This document shows positions 32,754 through 41,697 of a stretch of 64,000 bases of DNA, in pieces. Position numbers and translations under genes: made by a program. The notes beneath the pieces were generated by a model that worked only from the letters and a program-made list of their open reading frames with translations, had not been told where the DNA came from and made no database searches. Where the stretch lies: assembly GCF_051954455.1 (NCBI RefSeq), contig NZ_JBQCHS010000034.1, positions 54,974-118,973 on the forward strand. The letters run 5' to 3'. The stretch is from Pseudolysinimonas sp051954455. GTDB lineage: Bacteria; Actinomycetota; Actinomycetes; Actinomycetales; Microbacteriaceae. Numbering within the stretch: the first letter of the stretch is position 1; every line of letters begins with the position of its first letter.

Positions 32754-34133
32754 TCAGGCCTCGAGCGTGAAGTCCGCTCCCAGCGCCTCGAGCTTCTCGA
32801 CGAAGTGCTCGTACCCGCGCGCGATCGGACCGAGGTTGGTGACCCGCGACACGCCGTCCGCGGCCAGCGCCGCGATGAGGTAGCTGAAGCCGCCGCGCAG
32901 ATCCGGCACCTCGACCTCGGCGCCGTGGAGCGGCGTCGGCCCGGTGATCACGGCCGCCTGCTCGAGCTTGCGCCGCGGCACGCGCCGGGTCACCGACTCC
33001 AGGCCGTCCTTGTGCACGACGATGTCGGCGCCCATCTGGTGGAGGGCGTCGGTGAACCCGAAACGGTTCTCGTACACGGTCTCGTGCACGATCGAGACGC
33101 CCTCGGCCTGGGTGAGCGCCACGATGAGGGGCTGCTGCCAGTCGGTCATGAAGCCGGGGTGGACATCCGTCTCGACCTGCACCGGCTTGAGCGGACCGCC
33201 CGGATGCCAGAACCGGATCCCGTCCTCATGGACCTCGAACGCGCCCCCGACCTTGCGGAACACGTTGAGGAAGGTCAGCAGGTCCTGCTGCTTCGCGCCG
33301 CCGACGAAGATGTCACCCTGCGTGACGAGCGCCGCGGCGGCCCACGATGCGGCCTCGTTGCGGTCCGAGATCGCGCGGTGGGTGTAGCCGGAGAGCTGGT
33401 CGACGCCCTCGATGAAGATCGTGCGGTTGGCCTCGGTCCAGATGATGGCGCCCATCTTCTGGAGGACCGCGATGAGGTCCATGATCTCGGGCTCGATCGC
33501 GGCGTTCTTCAGCTCGGTGACGCCCTGCGCGCGCACGGCGGTGAGCAGCACCTGCTCCGTGGCGCCGACGCTCGGGAACGGCAGCTCGATGTTCGCCCCG
33601 TGCAGGCCGTTCGGGGCGGTGATCCGGATGCCCTCGTACGACTTGTCGACGATCGCTCCGAACGCGCGCAGCGCGTCCATGTGGAAATCGATCGGCCGGT
33701 CGCCGATGCGGCAGCCGCCGAGGTCCGGGATGAGGGCCTCGCCGAGCCGGTGCAGGAGCGGTCCGCAGAACAGGATCGGCACCCGGCTCGAGCCCGCGAG
33801 TGCGTCGATGGTGTCGAAGTGGGTGCGTGCGACGTTCACCGGGTCGAGCAGCAGCTCGCCCTCCGCCGGGCTCGAGACGGCGACGCCGTAGGCGTTGAGC
33901 ATGCGGGTGACGATCGTGACGTCGCTGATGTCGGGGACGTCCTGCAGGAGGCTCGGGGTGTCGCCGAGGAGGGCCGCGACCATCGCCTTGGTGGCGAGAT
34001 TCTTGGCGCCGCGCACCTCGATGCGGCCGCGCAGGGGCTTGCCGCCCTCGATCACGATGGTGTCCGCCATGGGGCCCACGCGAGCTCCCGCCTTCTGCGC
34101 GTCCGTCGCGAGATTGAGTGCCACCGTATCCAC
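32754..34133 (-). CDS. murA: UDP-N-acetylglucosamine 1-carboxyvinyltransferase
   Basis: First committed enzyme of peptidoglycan synthesis, transferring enolpyruvyl from PEP to UDP-GlcNAc. The inside-out alpha/beta barrel protein (459 residues) has GGKPLRGRIEVRGAKNLATKA with the conserved Lys and Asn (quoted in part), GGCRIGDRPIDFHMDALRAFG and VPDLRGGFSYLIAALAADG. At the PEP-reactive loop the segment reads GPLLHRLGEALIPDLGGCRIG; the Cys of GGCRIG matches the usual GGCxIG position. The GTG at 34133 is taken because the -10 box TACACT ends six bases before it; GTG at 34124 and ATG at 34070 are alternatives. Confidence 0.93.
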   Translation of the reverse strand: MDTVALNLATDAQKAGARVGPMADTIVIEGGKPLRGRIEVRGAKNLATKAMVAALLGDTPSLLQDVPDISDVTIVTRMLNAYGVAVSSPAEGELLLDPVNVARTHFDTIDALAGSSRVPILFCGPLLHRLGEALIPDLGGCRIGDRPIDFHMDALRAFGAIVDKSYEGIRITAPNGLHGANIELPFPSVGATEQVLLTAVRAQGVTELKNAAIEPEIMDLIAVLQKMGAIIWTEANRTIFIEGVDQLSGYTHRAISDRNEAASWAAAALVTQGDIFVGGAKQQDLLTFLNVFRKVGGAFEVHEDGIRFWHPGGPLKPVQVETDVHPGFMTDWQQPLIVALTQAEGVSIVHETVYENRFGFTDALHQMGADIVVHKDGLESVTRRVPRRKLEQAAVITGPTPLHGAEVEVPDLRGGFSYLIAALAADGVSRVTNLGPIARGYEHFVEKLEALGADFTLEA

Positions 34134-34139
34134 TCCGTG

Positions 34140-34145
34140 AGTGTA
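34140..34145 (-). promoter_or_regulatory. -10 box TACACT of the murA operon
   Basis: On the minus strand TACACT at 34145-34140 is followed by six bases (CACGGA) and the GTG at 34133. It supports a leaderless start for murA and separates the murA-plsC-gpsA-ddl transcript from leuCD upstream. Confidence 0.5.
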
Positions 34146-34198
34146 GACCGGGGGGTGCTGCGCGCGCCGTGCGACGCCCGCCGCACCGCCGGCGCGGG

Positions 34199-34810
34199 TC
34201 AGCGGACCGGGAGCGTCCTCGGACGCCACGCCTCGCGACGCGCCTCGAACGCCGTGATCGCGTCCTCGTCGCGGAGGGTGAGGCCGATGTCGTCGAGACC
34301 CTCCAGGAGGCGCCAGCGCGTGTAGTCGTCGACCTCGAACGGGATCACGAGGTCGCCGAGCGACACCGTTCGCGCCTCGAGGTCCACGGTCGCCTCGCGA
34401 CCGGGCTCCGCCTCGAGGGCGGCCCAGATCAGCTCGACCTCCTCCTCCGCGACCGTGCCGACGAGCAGCCCCTGCTTGCCGGAGTTGCCGCGGAAGATGT
34501 CGCCGAAGCGCGGCGCGATGACGGCGCGGAATCCGAAGTCGCGCAGCGCCCACACGGCGTGCTCGCGGCTCGAGCCGATGCCGAAGTCCGGACCGGCGAC
34601 GAGGATGCGGGGCGGGTTGCCGGGGCTCGCGTACTCGGGCCGGTTGAGGACGAACTCCGGGTCCTGCCGCCAGTTGACGAACAGGGCGTCCTCGTACCCG
34701 GTCTTCGTGACCCGCTTGAGGTAGACGGCCGGGATGATCTGGTCGGTGTCGACGTTGCTGCGACGCAGCGGGACCGCGACGCCGGTGATCCGCGTGACCT
34801 TCTCCATCAC
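34199..34810 (-). CDS. leuD: 3-isopropylmalate dehydratase, small subunit
   Basis: Swivel-domain subunit of isopropylmalate isomerase in leucine biosynthesis. The 203-residue protein begins with the family segment GVAVPLRRSNVDTDQIIPAV, contains GPDFGIGSSREHAVWALRDF and FRAVIAPRFGDIFRGNSGKQ, and is of normal length. It overlaps leuC by four bases (ATGA). Confidence 0.96.
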   Translation of the reverse strand: MMEKVTRITGVAVPLRRSNVDTDQIIPAVYLKRVTKTGYEDALFVNWRQDPEFVLNRPEYASPGNPPRILVAGPDFGIGSSREHAVWALRDFGFRAVIAPRFGDIFRGNSGKQGLLVGTVAEEEVELIWAALEAEPGREATVDLEARTVSLGDLVIPFEVDDYTRWRLLEGLDDIGLTLRDEDAITAFEARREAWRPRTLPVR

Positions 34811-36234
34811 GCCATCACCTCCGCCTCGGCCGACAGATCGGAGGGGCTCGACAGCGTGCCGCGGATCGCGGTGGCCGCCGCGACGACCGGCGACACCAGG
34901 TGGGTGCGACCGCCCTTGCCCTGCCGGCCCTCGAAGTTGCGGTTGCTCGTCGACGCGCAGCGCTCACCGGGGGCGAGCTGGTCGGGGTTCATGCCCAGGC
35001 ACATCGAGCAGCCGGCGAAGCGCCACTCGCCGCCGAACTCCTCGACGATCTTGTCGATGCCCTCGGCCTCGGCCTCGAGCCGCACGCGGGCCGAGCCCGG
35101 CACGACCATGACGCGCACGTGGTCCGCCTTCTTCCGCCCCTTGATGAGGGAGGCGAAGGTGCGCAGGTCGTCGAGCCGGCTGTTGGTGCAGGAGCCCATG
35201 AACACCGCGTCGACCCGGATGTCCTTCATCGGCGTGCCGGCCTCGAGGTCCATGTACTCGAGCGCCCGCTCCGCCGCGGCGCGGTCGTTGGGGTCGCTGT
35301 AGTCGTCCGGCGACGGCACGATGCCGTTCAGCGGCACACCCTGGCCCGGATTGGTGCCCCAGGTGACGAACGGCTCGAGCTCGTCCGCGTCGAGGAACAC
35401 CTCGGCGTCGAACACGGCGTCGTCGTCGGTGCGCAGGGTCTCCCAGTAGGCGACCGCCGCATCCCAGTCCTCGCCCTGCGGCGCGTGCGGGCGGCCCTTC
35501 AGGTAGTCGTACGTCGTCTGGTCGGGCGCGACCATGCCGGCGCGGGCGCCCGCCTCGATCGACATGTTGCAGATCGTCATGCGGCCGTCCATCGAGAGGG
35601 AGCGGATCGCGCTGCCGCGGTACTCGAGCACGTAGCCCTGCCCGCCGCCGGTGCCGATCTTCGCGATCACGGCGAGGATGATGTCCTTCGCCGTGACGCC
35701 CGGCTTCAGCTCGCCCTCGACCGTGATCGCCATCGTCTTGAAGGGCTTCAGCGGCAGGGTCTGCGTGGCGAGCACGTGCTCGACCTCGCTCGTGCCGATG
35801 CCGAACGCCATCGCGCCGAACGCACCGTGCGTCGAGGTGTGCGAGTCGCCGCAGACCACCGTGATCCCCGGCATCGTGAGACCGAGCTGCGGGCCGACGA
35901 CGTGCACGATGCCCTGCTCGATGTCGCCGAGCGGGTGCAGGCGGATGCCGAACTCCTCGGCGTTGCGCCGCAGCGTCTCGATCTGGGTGCGGCTCGTCAG
36001 GTCGGCGATCGGCTTGTCGATCGCGAGGGTCGGCGTGTTGTGGTCCTCGGTCGCGATCGTGAGGTCGGGGCGCCGCACCGGCCGCCCCTCCGCGCGCAGG
36101 CCGTCGAACGCCTGCGGGCTCGTCACCTCGTGCACGAGGTGGAGGTCGATGTAGACGAGGTCCGGTTCGCCGTTCTCGCCCTGCTTGACCAGGTGGTCCG
36201 ACCAGACCTTCTCGGCCAGGGTCCTGCCGCTCAT
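34807..36234 (-). CDS. leuC: 3-isopropylmalate dehydratase, large subunit
   Basis: Iron-sulphur subunit of isopropylmalate isomerase (2- to 3-isopropylmalate). The 475-residue protein shows VWSDHLVKQGENGEPDLVYI, VCGDSHTSTHGAFGAMAFGI, FMGSCTNSRLDDLRTFA with the first cluster Cys and CSMCLGMNPDQLAPGERCAS with the other two. The ATG at 36234 has a good ribosome binding site GGAG ten bases upstream. A leucine-rich leader peptide gene lies about 70 bases upstream, indicating attenuation control by leucine supply. Confidence 0.96.
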   Translation of the reverse strand: MSGRTLAEKVWSDHLVKQGENGEPDLVYIDLHLVHEVTSPQAFDGLRAEGRPVRRPDLTIATEDHNTPTLAIDKPIADLTSRTQIETLRRNAEEFGIRLHPLGDIEQGIVHVVGPQLGLTMPGITVVCGDSHTSTHGAFGAMAFGIGTSEVEHVLATQTLPLKPFKTMAITVEGELKPGVTAKDIILAVIAKIGTGGGQGYVLEYRGSAIRSLSMDGRMTICNMSIEAGARAGMVAPDQTTYDYLKGRPHAPQGEDWDAAVAYWETLRTDDDAVFDAEVFLDADELEPFVTWGTNPGQGVPLNGIVPSPDDYSDPNDRAAAERALEYMDLEAGTPMKDIRVDAVFMGSCTNSRLDDLRTFASLIKGRKKADHVRVMVVPGSARVRLEAEAEGIDKIVEEFGGEWRFAGCSMCLGMNPDQLAPGERCASTSNRNFEGRQGKGGRTHLVSPVVAAATAIRGTLSSPSDLSAEAEVMA

Positions 36235-36281
36235 TGCTTCTTCTCCGCTTGTCGATCCCGGGTCGGCCAATGCGACGACTC

Positions 36282-36318
36282 CGCGACGAGGGAGGCCGGG
36301 TGACTAGGCCTCGTCGCG
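36282..36318 (-). promoter_or_regulatory. attenuator-type hairpin between leader peptide and leuC
   Basis: The minus-strand RNA can pair CGCGACGAG (36318-36310) with CTCGTCGCG (36290-36282), with an additional inner GGCC pairing; the stem starts inside the leader peptide and covers its stop codon. A ribosome reaching the stop would melt it, a ribosome held on the Leu codons would not. No U-tract follows, so the exact switch (translation or Rho) is unclear. Confidence 0.5.
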
Positions 36319-36348
36319 GCGACGAAGGAGGAGGAGCGCCCGGAGCAT
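36304..36348 (-). CDS. leuL: leucine leader peptide
   Basis: Fourteen codons, MLRALLLLRRRDEA, with five Leu codons, four of them consecutive (CTC CTC CTC CTT). The ATG is six bases after the -10 box TACGCT, so it would be translated leaderlessly from the first base. Position, Leu run and downstream hairpin fit a transcription or translation attenuation leader for leuCD. Leader peptides ahead of leucine genes are known in Actinobacteria; this one is upstream of leuC rather than leuA. Confidence 0.75.
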   Translation of the reverse strand: MLRALLLLRRRDEA

Positions 36349-36354
36349 GGTGCG

Positions 36355-36360
36355 AGCGTA
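36355..36360 (-). promoter_or_regulatory. -10 box TACGCT of the leuL-leuCD transcript
   Basis: On the minus strand TACGCT at 36360-36355 is followed by CGCACC and the leuL ATG at 36348. Confidence 0.55.
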
Positions 36361-36390
36361 GCACCGCGACGGAGGGGGTCTCCGCCCGGG

Positions 36391-36948
36391 TCAGCGGCGC
36401 CGACCGACGGCGATCGCGTAGTCGCCGAGCGCGACGACCGCGCCCTCGGCGGCGAGGATCCCGTCCTCCGGCACCACGGTCGCCTCACCGGTCGGCGGGG
36501 TCACGGCGACGCCGTTCGTCGAGCGGAGGTCGAGCACGCGGAGCCTTCCCTCCTCCGGCAGGAGCAGCGCGTGCGTCTTCGACACCGACTTCGCGGGGTC
36601 GTCGACGCGCACCGGGCGCGCGTCCGGATGGGTCGCGGGCGCGGTCGGATTGCGCCCCAGCACGAGGCCGGCGGCGTCCAGCTCGTGCTCCGCGCCGTCG
36701 GCCAGCCGGAGGAACCAGGCCCCGGCGGGCGGCTCGGGCGCGGGCGGCTCGGGCGCCGGCGGCGGCGCGGCGCCCGGACGCGGGGAACCGGCCGGGATGG
36801 GCAGCGCGGTGGGCGCGGGGACCGGCACACCGGGTGCGCGCACGCGGACGGTCTGCGAGCCGGTGCTCACCGGTGCGGTCTCAGGAGCGGGATCGCGCGG
36901 CGGCGGGAGCAGACCGGGCGGCGGGACCAGGAATCCCTCGTCGGTCAT
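36391..36948 (-). CDS. FHA domain protein with proline-rich N-terminus
   Basis: A 185-residue soluble protein: a Pro/Ala-rich disordered first 75 residues, then one FHA domain (about 78-180) with LGRNPTAPATH, the Ser/His pair of DPAKSVSKTHALLLPEEG and DLRSTNGVAV, i.e. the phosphothreonine-binding residues are intact. It is divergent from the secretion ATPase and shares palindrome copy 1 with it; its -10 box TAGGCT (36978-36973) lies seven bases from the palindrome. It probably reads phosphorylation by the island's kinases. That role is inferred. Confidence 0.85.
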   Translation of the reverse strand: MTDEGFLVPPPGLLPPPRDPAPETAPVSTGSQTVRVRAPGVPVPAPTALPIPAGSPRPGAAPPPAPEPPAPEPPAGAWFLRLADGAEHELDAAGLVLGRNPTAPATHPDARPVRVDDPAKSVSKTHALLLPEEGRLRVLDLRSTNGVAVTPPTGEATVVPEDGILAAEGAVVALGDYAIAVGRRR

Positions 36949-36985
36949 CGGCGTCCCCCTTCCACCCCCGTCAGCCTAGGGGACA

Positions 36986-37003
36986 ATGGGGAGCGCTCCC
37001 CAT
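36986..37003. promoter_or_regulatory. palindrome copy 1 (perfect), between FHA gene and secretion ATPase gene
   Basis: ATGGGGAGCGCTCCCCAT is a perfect 18-base palindrome. On the FHA side it covers the -35 region of the TAGGCT promoter. On the ATPase side the hexamer 23 bases downstream is TGGGAT (37027-37032), only a poor -10 box. Same arms as copies 2 and 3. Confidence 0.8.
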
Positions 37004-37096
37004 GGACGTCGGCGCCACCCCCGGGCTGGGATGAGAGGCCGGTGCGCCGCACATGCGAGGATCGATCCGCTCCGGGCCGCGACTGCAGGAGGACGT

Positions 37097-40000
37097 GTGC
37101 GACTCAAACTGACCCTCCGACGCGACGACGGATCCGACTCCGACATCGTCGTCACGACCGACGCCGGAGCGAGCATCGCCGAGGTCGCGGGGGCGCTGGA
37201 GCGGGTCGACCCGCGGTCGGCCGGCTCCCCCGCCACCGGCCCGCAGACGCTCCGCGCCGCCCTGCCCGGGGCCGGCAGCCCCGTCATGCTGCCACCCGAC
37301 GCCGCGATCGGCGAGGCGTGGATCGGATCGGGAGCCACGGTCGAGCTCGTCGACGCCGCCCGGTTCCGACCGGGCTCGCACGCCGCCGGTCGCCCGCCGG
37401 TGGCGCGCCTGCGCATCCTGAGCGGCGCGCAGAGCGGCCGCAGCTGGGAGCTGTCGGCCGGCAGCATCATGATCGGTCGGGATCCCGGCTGCGACGTCGT
37501 GCTGGCCGACGATCCGATGGTCTCGAAGCGCCACGCGCGCGTCGACGTCGAGTCCTCGATCGAGATCGTCGATCTCGGCTCGGCCAACGGGGTCCTCGTC
37601 GACGGCGGTCTCGTGGGGCGGTTCCGCGTCGAGGATCGGGTCGAGGTCGTCATCGGCGACACCCGGCTCGAGGTCACCCGCATCGGCGAGGGCGAGGCAC
37701 CGCCGACGGCCGGCCCGGTGTTCTTCAACCGCTCGCCGCGCATCGAGCCGCGGTACGCCGGCCAGCAGTTCACGGGGCCGGAGGTGCCGCAGGAGGTCAT
37801 CAACCCGCCCTTCCCCTACGTCGCGATGTTCGCGCCGCTCGGGATGGGCGCGGTCATGTTCACGCTCCAGCCGCGCGCCCTGTCGTCGCTCATCTTCGTC
37901 GCCCTGTCGCCGCTGCTGATGGCGGGCAACTGGGTGAGCCAGCTGATCGCGCGCCGCGGACAGCAGAAGCGCGCCAAGAAGCGGTTCGACGAGCATCTGA
38001 CGCGGCTCACCGCCGACATGGACGCGGAGCGGGTCCGCGAGCACGAACTGCGGCTGCGCGAGGCGCCCGCCACCACCGAGGTGCTCGACGCCTCGGTGCG
38101 TCGGGCGCCCCTGCTCTGGACCCGTCGCCCGGAGCACTGGTCGTTTCTGAACGTGCGCCTCGGCCTCGGCACGATGCGCTCGCGCAACACGATCCAGGAG
38201 GACCGGAAGCCGACGAGCCTGCCCGACTACCAGGCGCGCTTCGACGAGGTGCTCGCCGCCAACCGCGAGGTGGAGGGAGTGCCGATCGTCGACAACCTCC
38301 ATGACGCCGGCGCCCTCGGTCTCGCGGGGCCCGATGCGACCGCCGCGGAGGCCGCGAACGCCCTCCTCGTCCAGCTGACCGGCCTGCACTCCCCGGCTGA
38401 GGTCGTCCTCGCCGCCGCGATCACCCCGGCGTGGTCGGAGCACCTGGACTGGATCAAGTGGCTGCCCCACGCCGCCTCCCCGCAGAGCCCGATCGAGGGC
38501 GTGCAGCTGGCCGACAGCCCGGCGAGCGCCGCGCAGCTCGTCTCGGCGATCGAGGGTCTCGTCGCCTCGCGCCTGGCCAAACGCGACGCGCAGCGTCGCG
38601 GCGCCGCCGAGCAGGAGGCCCTCGCGCTGGAGCGGGGTGCGAACGTCGGACGCGACCACGCCGACGGGACGGCCTCCCCGATCCCCGCCGTCATCCTGCT
38701 GATCTCGGATGACGTGCCGGTCGACCGCGGCCGGCTGGTGCAGCTCGCCGAGCTCGCCGCCGACGCCGGCGTCTTCCCCATCTGGCTGGCCCGCGACGTG
38801 GCCTCGCTGCCCGCGGTGTGCCGCACCTTCGTGGAGCTCGACGCCGACGGCGCCGGGCGCGTCGGGCTCGTGCGTCTCGGCGAGACCGTCGACCCCGTGG
38901 CCGTCGAGCGGGTGACCGCCGGAGCCGCGCTCGACTACGCCCGACGCCTCGCGCCCGTCATCGACGCGGGCGCGGTGGTCGCCGATTCCAGCGACCTTCC
39001 CCGCACCGTCTCGCTCGTCACGCTCCTCGGTCACGATCTCGTGGAGTCGAGCGAGGCCGTCATCGATCGCTGGCGGCAGAACGAGTCGATCCATGACCGG
39101 ACGCCCGGCGTCGCGCCGCGCAAGCGCCGACCGGGCAAGCTGCGCGCGATCATCGGCTCGTCGGGAGTCGACGCGATGCACCTCGACCTGCGCACGCAGG
39201 GCCCGCACGCGCTCGTCGGCGGCACGACCGGCGCCGGCAAGTCGGAGTTCCTGCAGGCCTGGGTGCTCGGCATGGCCGCCGAGTACAGCCCCGACCGGGT
39301 CACGTTCCTGTTCGTCGACTACAAGGGCGGCTCCGCGTTCGCCGACTGCGTCAGCCTGCCGCACTGTGTCGGTCTCGTCACCGACCTCAGCCCGCACCTG
39401 GTGCGCCGGGCGCTGACGAGTCTCCGGGCCGAGCTCCACCACCGCGAGCACCTGCTGAACCGCAAGAAGGCGAAGGACCTGCTCGAGCTCGAGCGGCGCG
39501 GCGACCCCGACAGCCCGCCCGCGCTCGTGCTCGTCATCGACGAGTTCGCCGCCCTCGCCGGCGAGGTGCCCGAGTTCGTCGACGGCGTCGTCGACATCGC
39601 GCAGCGCGGGCGCTCGCTCGGCATCCACCTGATCATGGCGACGCAGCGGCCCGCGGGCGTCATCAAGGACAACCTGCGGGCGAACACCAACATGCGCGTC
39701 GCGCTGCGCATGGCCGACGAGTCGGACAGCGACGACGTCGTCGGTGTCAAGGACGCGGGGGGATTCGATCCCGGCATCCCGGGTCGCGGTCTCGCCAAGA
39801 CGGGACCGGGCCGCCTCACGATGTTCCAGTCCGGCTACGCGGGGGGCTGGACGAGCCGCGAGCCGGAGCGCTCCAACGTCGAGGTCATCGAGCTGCGCTT
39901 CGGCGGCGAGGTGCGCTGGGAGGAGCCGCGGAGCGGGACGCCGGAGCCCGAGCGCGACCTCGGCCCGACCGACCAGCAGCGCCTCGTCGCGCAGATGATT

Positions 40001-41569
40001 CACGCGGCGGGCGACGCCGGCATCCCGGCCCCGCGCCGCCCGTGGCTCGATCAGCTGGCGACAGTGTACGACCTCGCGAAGCTCCATCAGCGCACCGACC
40101 AGGAGCTCGTGATGGGCGTCACCGACCTCCCGCAGTCGCAGGAGCAGCGGCCGGTCTACTTCACCCCGGACGTCGACGGCCATCTCGCCATCTACGGCAC
40201 GGGCGGATCGGGGAAGTCGACGGTGCTGCGCAGCCTCGCCGCGGCCGCCGCGATCACTCCGCGAGGCGGCCCCGTCCAGGTCTACGCCCTCGACTTCGGC
40301 TCCGGCAGCCTCCGGATGCTGGAGACCCTCCCCCACGTCGGCGCCGTCATCGCAGGCGAGGACGCGGAGCGGATCGTGCGGCTCTTCCGCATGCTCAAGG
40401 ACGAGCTCGAGGCTCGTGGACCGCTCTTCGCGGCTCACAACGCCTCCGGCATCGCCGAGTACCGTCGCAACTCCGGCGACGCCCAGCGGGCTCGCATCCT
40501 GCTGCTCATCGACGGCTTCCCCAGCTTCCGGGAGGACTTCGAGATCCCGGCGGGCAGGTCCCAGTGGTACGACGTGTTCCGGGACATCCTCGGCGAGGGC
40601 CGGCAGCTCGGGATTCACGTCGCCCTGACCGCCGACCGGCCGGGAGCCGTGCCGGCGTCGATCTCCTCCAGCATCCAGCGTCGTGTCGTCCTGCGGCTGG
40701 CCGACGACAGCTACGGGATGCTCGACGTCCCCAGCGACATCCTCTCGGCCTCCTCCCCTCCGGGACGCGCGATCGTCGACCGCGAGGAGACGCAGATCGC
40801 CGTGTTCGGCGGCGACCCGGTCGTGGCCGAACAGGCGGCCGCGCTGCGCAGCCTCGGGGACGCCATGCGTCGCGCGGGCGTCCCGTCGGCGCCCGCCATC
40901 GGGTCCCTGCCGACGGAGTACACCGCCGACGACCTGCCGCCGTCGCTGGACGGAACCCCGGTGCTCGGCGTCAGCGAGGCCGACCTCGGGCCGTTCGGAT
41001 TCGATCCGTCCGGGACGCTGCTCCTGGCGGGACCGCCCGCCTCGGGCCGCACGAGCGCCCTGATCTCGATCGCCCAGTCGTTGGAGCGGTCGGACGCCGA
41101 TCTGCGGCTGTACTACATCGGATCGAAGCGGTCTCCCGTCGCGTCGGCGCTCGACTGGGTCGAGCGGGCGACCACGCCCGAGGAGGCGGCGGCGCTGGCC
41201 CGCAGCCTCTCGGCCGCGATGCTCGACGAGGACACGGAGGGTCGGATCGCCGTGGTGATCGAATCCCTGGGCGACTTCCTGCAATCCGCCGCCGACGGCC
41301 CGATCGTCGAGCTCGCGAAGGCCGCCAAGCGGTCGGAGCATCTGGTGATGGCGGAGGCGGAGAGTTCCGCCTGGGGCTCCTCGTGGCCCCTCATGGGCGA
41401 GTTCAAGAACGGGCGGCGGGGTCTGCTGCTCCAGCCGGACTCGGTCGACGGCGACCTGTTGCTCAAGACGCCGCTGCCCCGGTTGCAGAAGAGCGAGTTC
41501 CCGCCGGGGCGCGGCATGTACATCGCGCGCGGCAAGTTCGCCCGCGTGCAGCTGCCGCTTCCTTCCTGA
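37097..41569 (+). CDS. type VII secretion ATPase, single-chain FHA-FtsK/SpoIIIE (EccC/EssC type)
   Basis: A 1490-residue motor protein of type VII-like secretion. Order: N-terminal beta-rich part, FHA domain (about 105-195; IGRDPGCDVVLADD, SKRHARV, DLGSANGVLVDG), two membrane spans (about 240-285), then three FtsK/SpoIIIE ATPase domains. Walker A motifs are GGTTGAGKSEFLQ (about 708), YGTGGSGKSTVLR (about 1034) and AGPPASGRTSALI (about 1311), the last having Arg in place of the Lys. Walker B of domain 1 is VLVIDEFAALAGE. EccC of mycobacteria is usually split or lacks FHA; the FHA-containing single chain resembles Firmicute EssC. The GTG has a strong binding site AGGAGGA. Homologues of EccB, EccD, EccE or mycosin are not in the window. 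Confidence 0.93.
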   Translation: MRLKLTLRRDDGSDSDIVVTTDAGASIAEVAGALERVDPRSAGSPATGPQTLRAALPGAGSPVMLPPDAAIGEAWIGSGATVELVDAARFRPGSHAAGRPPVARLRILSGAQSGRSWELSAGSIMIGRDPGCDVVLADDPMVSKRHARVDVESSIEIVDLGSANGVLVDGGLVGRFRVEDRVEVVIGDTRLEVTRIGEGEAPPTAGPVFFNRSPRIEPRYAGQQFTGPEVPQEVINPPFPYVAMFAPLGMGAVMFTLQPRALSSLIFVALSPLLMAGNWVSQLIARRGQQKRAKKRFDEHLTRLTADMDAERVREHELRLREAPATTEVLDASVRRAPLLWTRRPEHWSFLNVRLGLGTMRSRNTIQEDRKPTSLPDYQARFDEVLAANREVEGVPIVDNLHDAGALGLAGPDATAAEAANALLVQLTGLHSPAEVVLAAAITPAWSEHLDWIKWLPHAASPQSPIEGVQLADSPASAAQLVSAIEGLVASRLAKRDAQRRGAAEQEALALERGANVGRDHADGTASPIPAVILLISDDVPVDRGRLVQLAELAADAGVFPIWLARDVASLPAVCRTFVELDADGAGRVGLVRLGETVDPVAVERVTAGAALDYARRLAPVIDAGAVVADSSDLPRTVSLVTLLGHDLVESSEAVIDRWRQNESIHDRTPGVAPRKRRPGKLRAIIGSSGVDAMHLDLRTQGPHALVGGTTGAGKSEFLQAWVLGMAAEYSPDRVTFLFVDYKGGSAFADCVSLPHCVGLVTDLSPHLVRRALTSLRAELHHREHLLNRKKAKDLLELERRGDPDSPPALVLVIDEFAALAGEVPEFVDGVVDIAQRGRSLGIHLIMATQRPAGVIKDNLRANTNMRVALRMADESDSDDVVGVKDAGGFDPGIPGRGLAKTGPGRLTMFQSGYAGGWTSREPERSNVEVIELRFGGEVRWEEPRSGTPEPERDLGPTDQQRLVAQMIHAAGDAGIPAPRRPWLDQLATVYDLAKLHQRTDQELVMGVTDLPQSQEQRPVYFTPDVDGHLAIYGTGGSGKSTVLRSLAAAAAITPRGGPVQVYALDFGSGSLRMLETLPHVGAVIAGEDAERIVRLFRMLKDELEARGPLFAAHNASGIAEYRRNSGDAQRARILLLIDGFPSFREDFEIPAGRSQWYDVFRDILGEGRQLGIHVALTADRPGAVPASISSSIQRRVVLRLADDSYGMLDVPSDILSASSPPGRAIVDREETQIAVFGGDPVVAEQAAALRSLGDAMRRAGVPSAPAIGSLPTEYTADDLPPSLDGTPVLGVSEADLGPFGFDPSGTLLLAGPPASGRTSALISIAQSLERSDADLRLYYIGSKRSPVASALDWVERATTPEEAAALARSLSAAMLDEDTEGRIAVVIESLGDFLQSAADGPIVELAKAAKRSEHLVMAEAESSAWGSSWPLMGEFKNGRRGLLLQPDSVDGDLLLKTPLPRLQKSEFPPGRGMYIARGKFARVQLPLPS

Positions 41570-41592
41570 GGACGCCCTGTGAGCGACGCCCC

Positions 41593-41639
41593 ATGGGGAG
41601 TGCTCCCCATTCCGAGCCCTTCTCGACACGGGTTAGCGT
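41593..41639 (+). promoter_or_regulatory. palindrome copy 2 and -10 box of the WXG100 gene
   Basis: ATGGGGAGTGCTCCCCAT at 41593-41610 (one arm-centre mismatch) is followed by exactly 23 bases and TAGCGT at 41634-41639. The -35 position directly after the palindrome is TCCGAG, unlike TTGACA, which suits an activator-dependent promoter. Transcription would begin near 41646, leaving about 50 bases of leader. Confidence 0.75.
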
Positions 41640-41697
41640 CGTCGCATCAGACGCGGTCGACCCGCGTAGGACCTCGAAACCGAAAGGGATACACCTC

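Noticed and set aside
34070..34133. ATG at 34070 as the murA start
   Set aside because: It would remove the ATDAQKAGARVG segment resembling the N-termini of related MurA proteins, and the promoter TACACT lies six bases before GTG 34133.
36971..41629. A 1552-codon open frame on the minus strand opposite the secretion ATPase
   Set aside because: It is antisense to a protein with clear FHA and three P-loop domains, has Arg/Gly/Asp-rich low-complexity composition and no motif. Such frames are expected in DNA with strong third-position GC bias. The same reasoning removes the long antisense frames over the giant gene (52757-56362), murA/gpsA/ddl (30747-34325) and recG.
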